Below are positions 6,186 through 6,200 of a DNA stretch of 6,200 nucleotides, piece after piece (within the stretch, counting starts at the first letter, position 1; every line of letters begins with the position of its first letter). The notes beneath the pieces were generated by a model, which was not told the DNA's origin, made no database searches, and saw only the letters and a program-made list of their open reading frames with translations. The position numbers were made by a program, and so were the translations under genes. Source of the stretch: Desulfobacteraceae bacterium (GTDB taxonomy: Bacteria; Desulfobacterota; Desulfobacteria; Desulfobacterales; UBA5616); NCBI GenBank assembly GCA_030620375.1, contig JAUXEW010000173.1, positions 1-6,200 on the forward strand, read 5' to 3'.

Positions 6186-6200
6186 CTGTATAATAAAAAA

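Larger units (their letters stand above)
5881..6200. other. Non-coding region upstream of the peptidase gene
   Basis: No gene could be supported in this 320-base stretch. It is AT-rich and includes the 5' leader of the peptidase gene, a small dyad CATAG-G-CTATG (5986-5996), and period-7 repeats (6015-6035 and 6102-6185) bracketed by a 10-bp inverted repeat. The promoter of the peptidase-exporter unit should lie in the 5890-6000 part on the minus strand, but no convincing -35/-10 pair was found. Confidence 0.55.

Overview
The window is an ordinary-looking bacterial chromosomal segment of moderate GC content. It holds five complete protein genes in two convergent transcription units, flanked by AT-rich, repeat-bearing intergenic DNA at both ends. 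No rRNA, tRNA, CRISPR array, transposase or phage gene was seen. Three features hint at a Desulfobacterota (deltaproteobacterial) or similar anaerobic Gram-negative host: the glycine-cysteine C-terminal tail on the secreted peptidase, the short period-7 and period-8 intergenic repeats, and the archaeal-type (about 420 + 168 aa) two-subunit hydro-lyase. This placement is an inference and is not certain.

Left unit, plus strand (229-3089): three tightly packed genes form an obvious operon. They encode the large and small subunits of an aconitase-superfamily hydro-lyase (3-isopropylmalate dehydratase / homoaconitase type), then an NAD-dependent isocitrate/isopropylmalate/homoisocitrate dehydrogenase-family enzyme. 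Together they would perform the classic two steps of 2-oxoacid metabolism: move a hydroxyl group across a C-C bond, then oxidise and decarboxylate the product. The catalytic and Fe-S residues are intact, but the residues normally used to assign the substrate are atypical. The small-subunit loop reads P-W-K-T-L instead of P-x-x-Y-L, and the GDGIGPE loop of the dehydrogenase is replaced by GEDASPE. Leucine synthesis is therefore the default annotation, not a proven one. No condensing enzyme (LeuA, homocitrate synthase or citrate synthase) lies in the window.

Right unit, minus strand (5880-3129): a secreted M14 (carboxypeptidase D/E-like) zinc carboxypeptidase with a C-terminal regulatory-like beta domain and an odd GGGGGCF tail is followed after 19 nt by a 12-helix MFS exporter of the EntS/MFS_3 type. 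The two are probably co-transcribed. The operons converge with only 39 nt between stop codons and no convincing terminator hairpin.

Ends: bases 1-228 carry a four-copy 8-bp tandem repeat and a small dyad upstream of the dehydratase operon. Bases 5881-6200 carry a striking period-7 repeat array and a 10-bp perfect inverted repeat bracketing about 165 bp, which may be a small non-coding element. The most worthwhile leads are the substrate of the three-gene cassette, the degenerate sorting-like tail of the peptidase, and the heptamer array.
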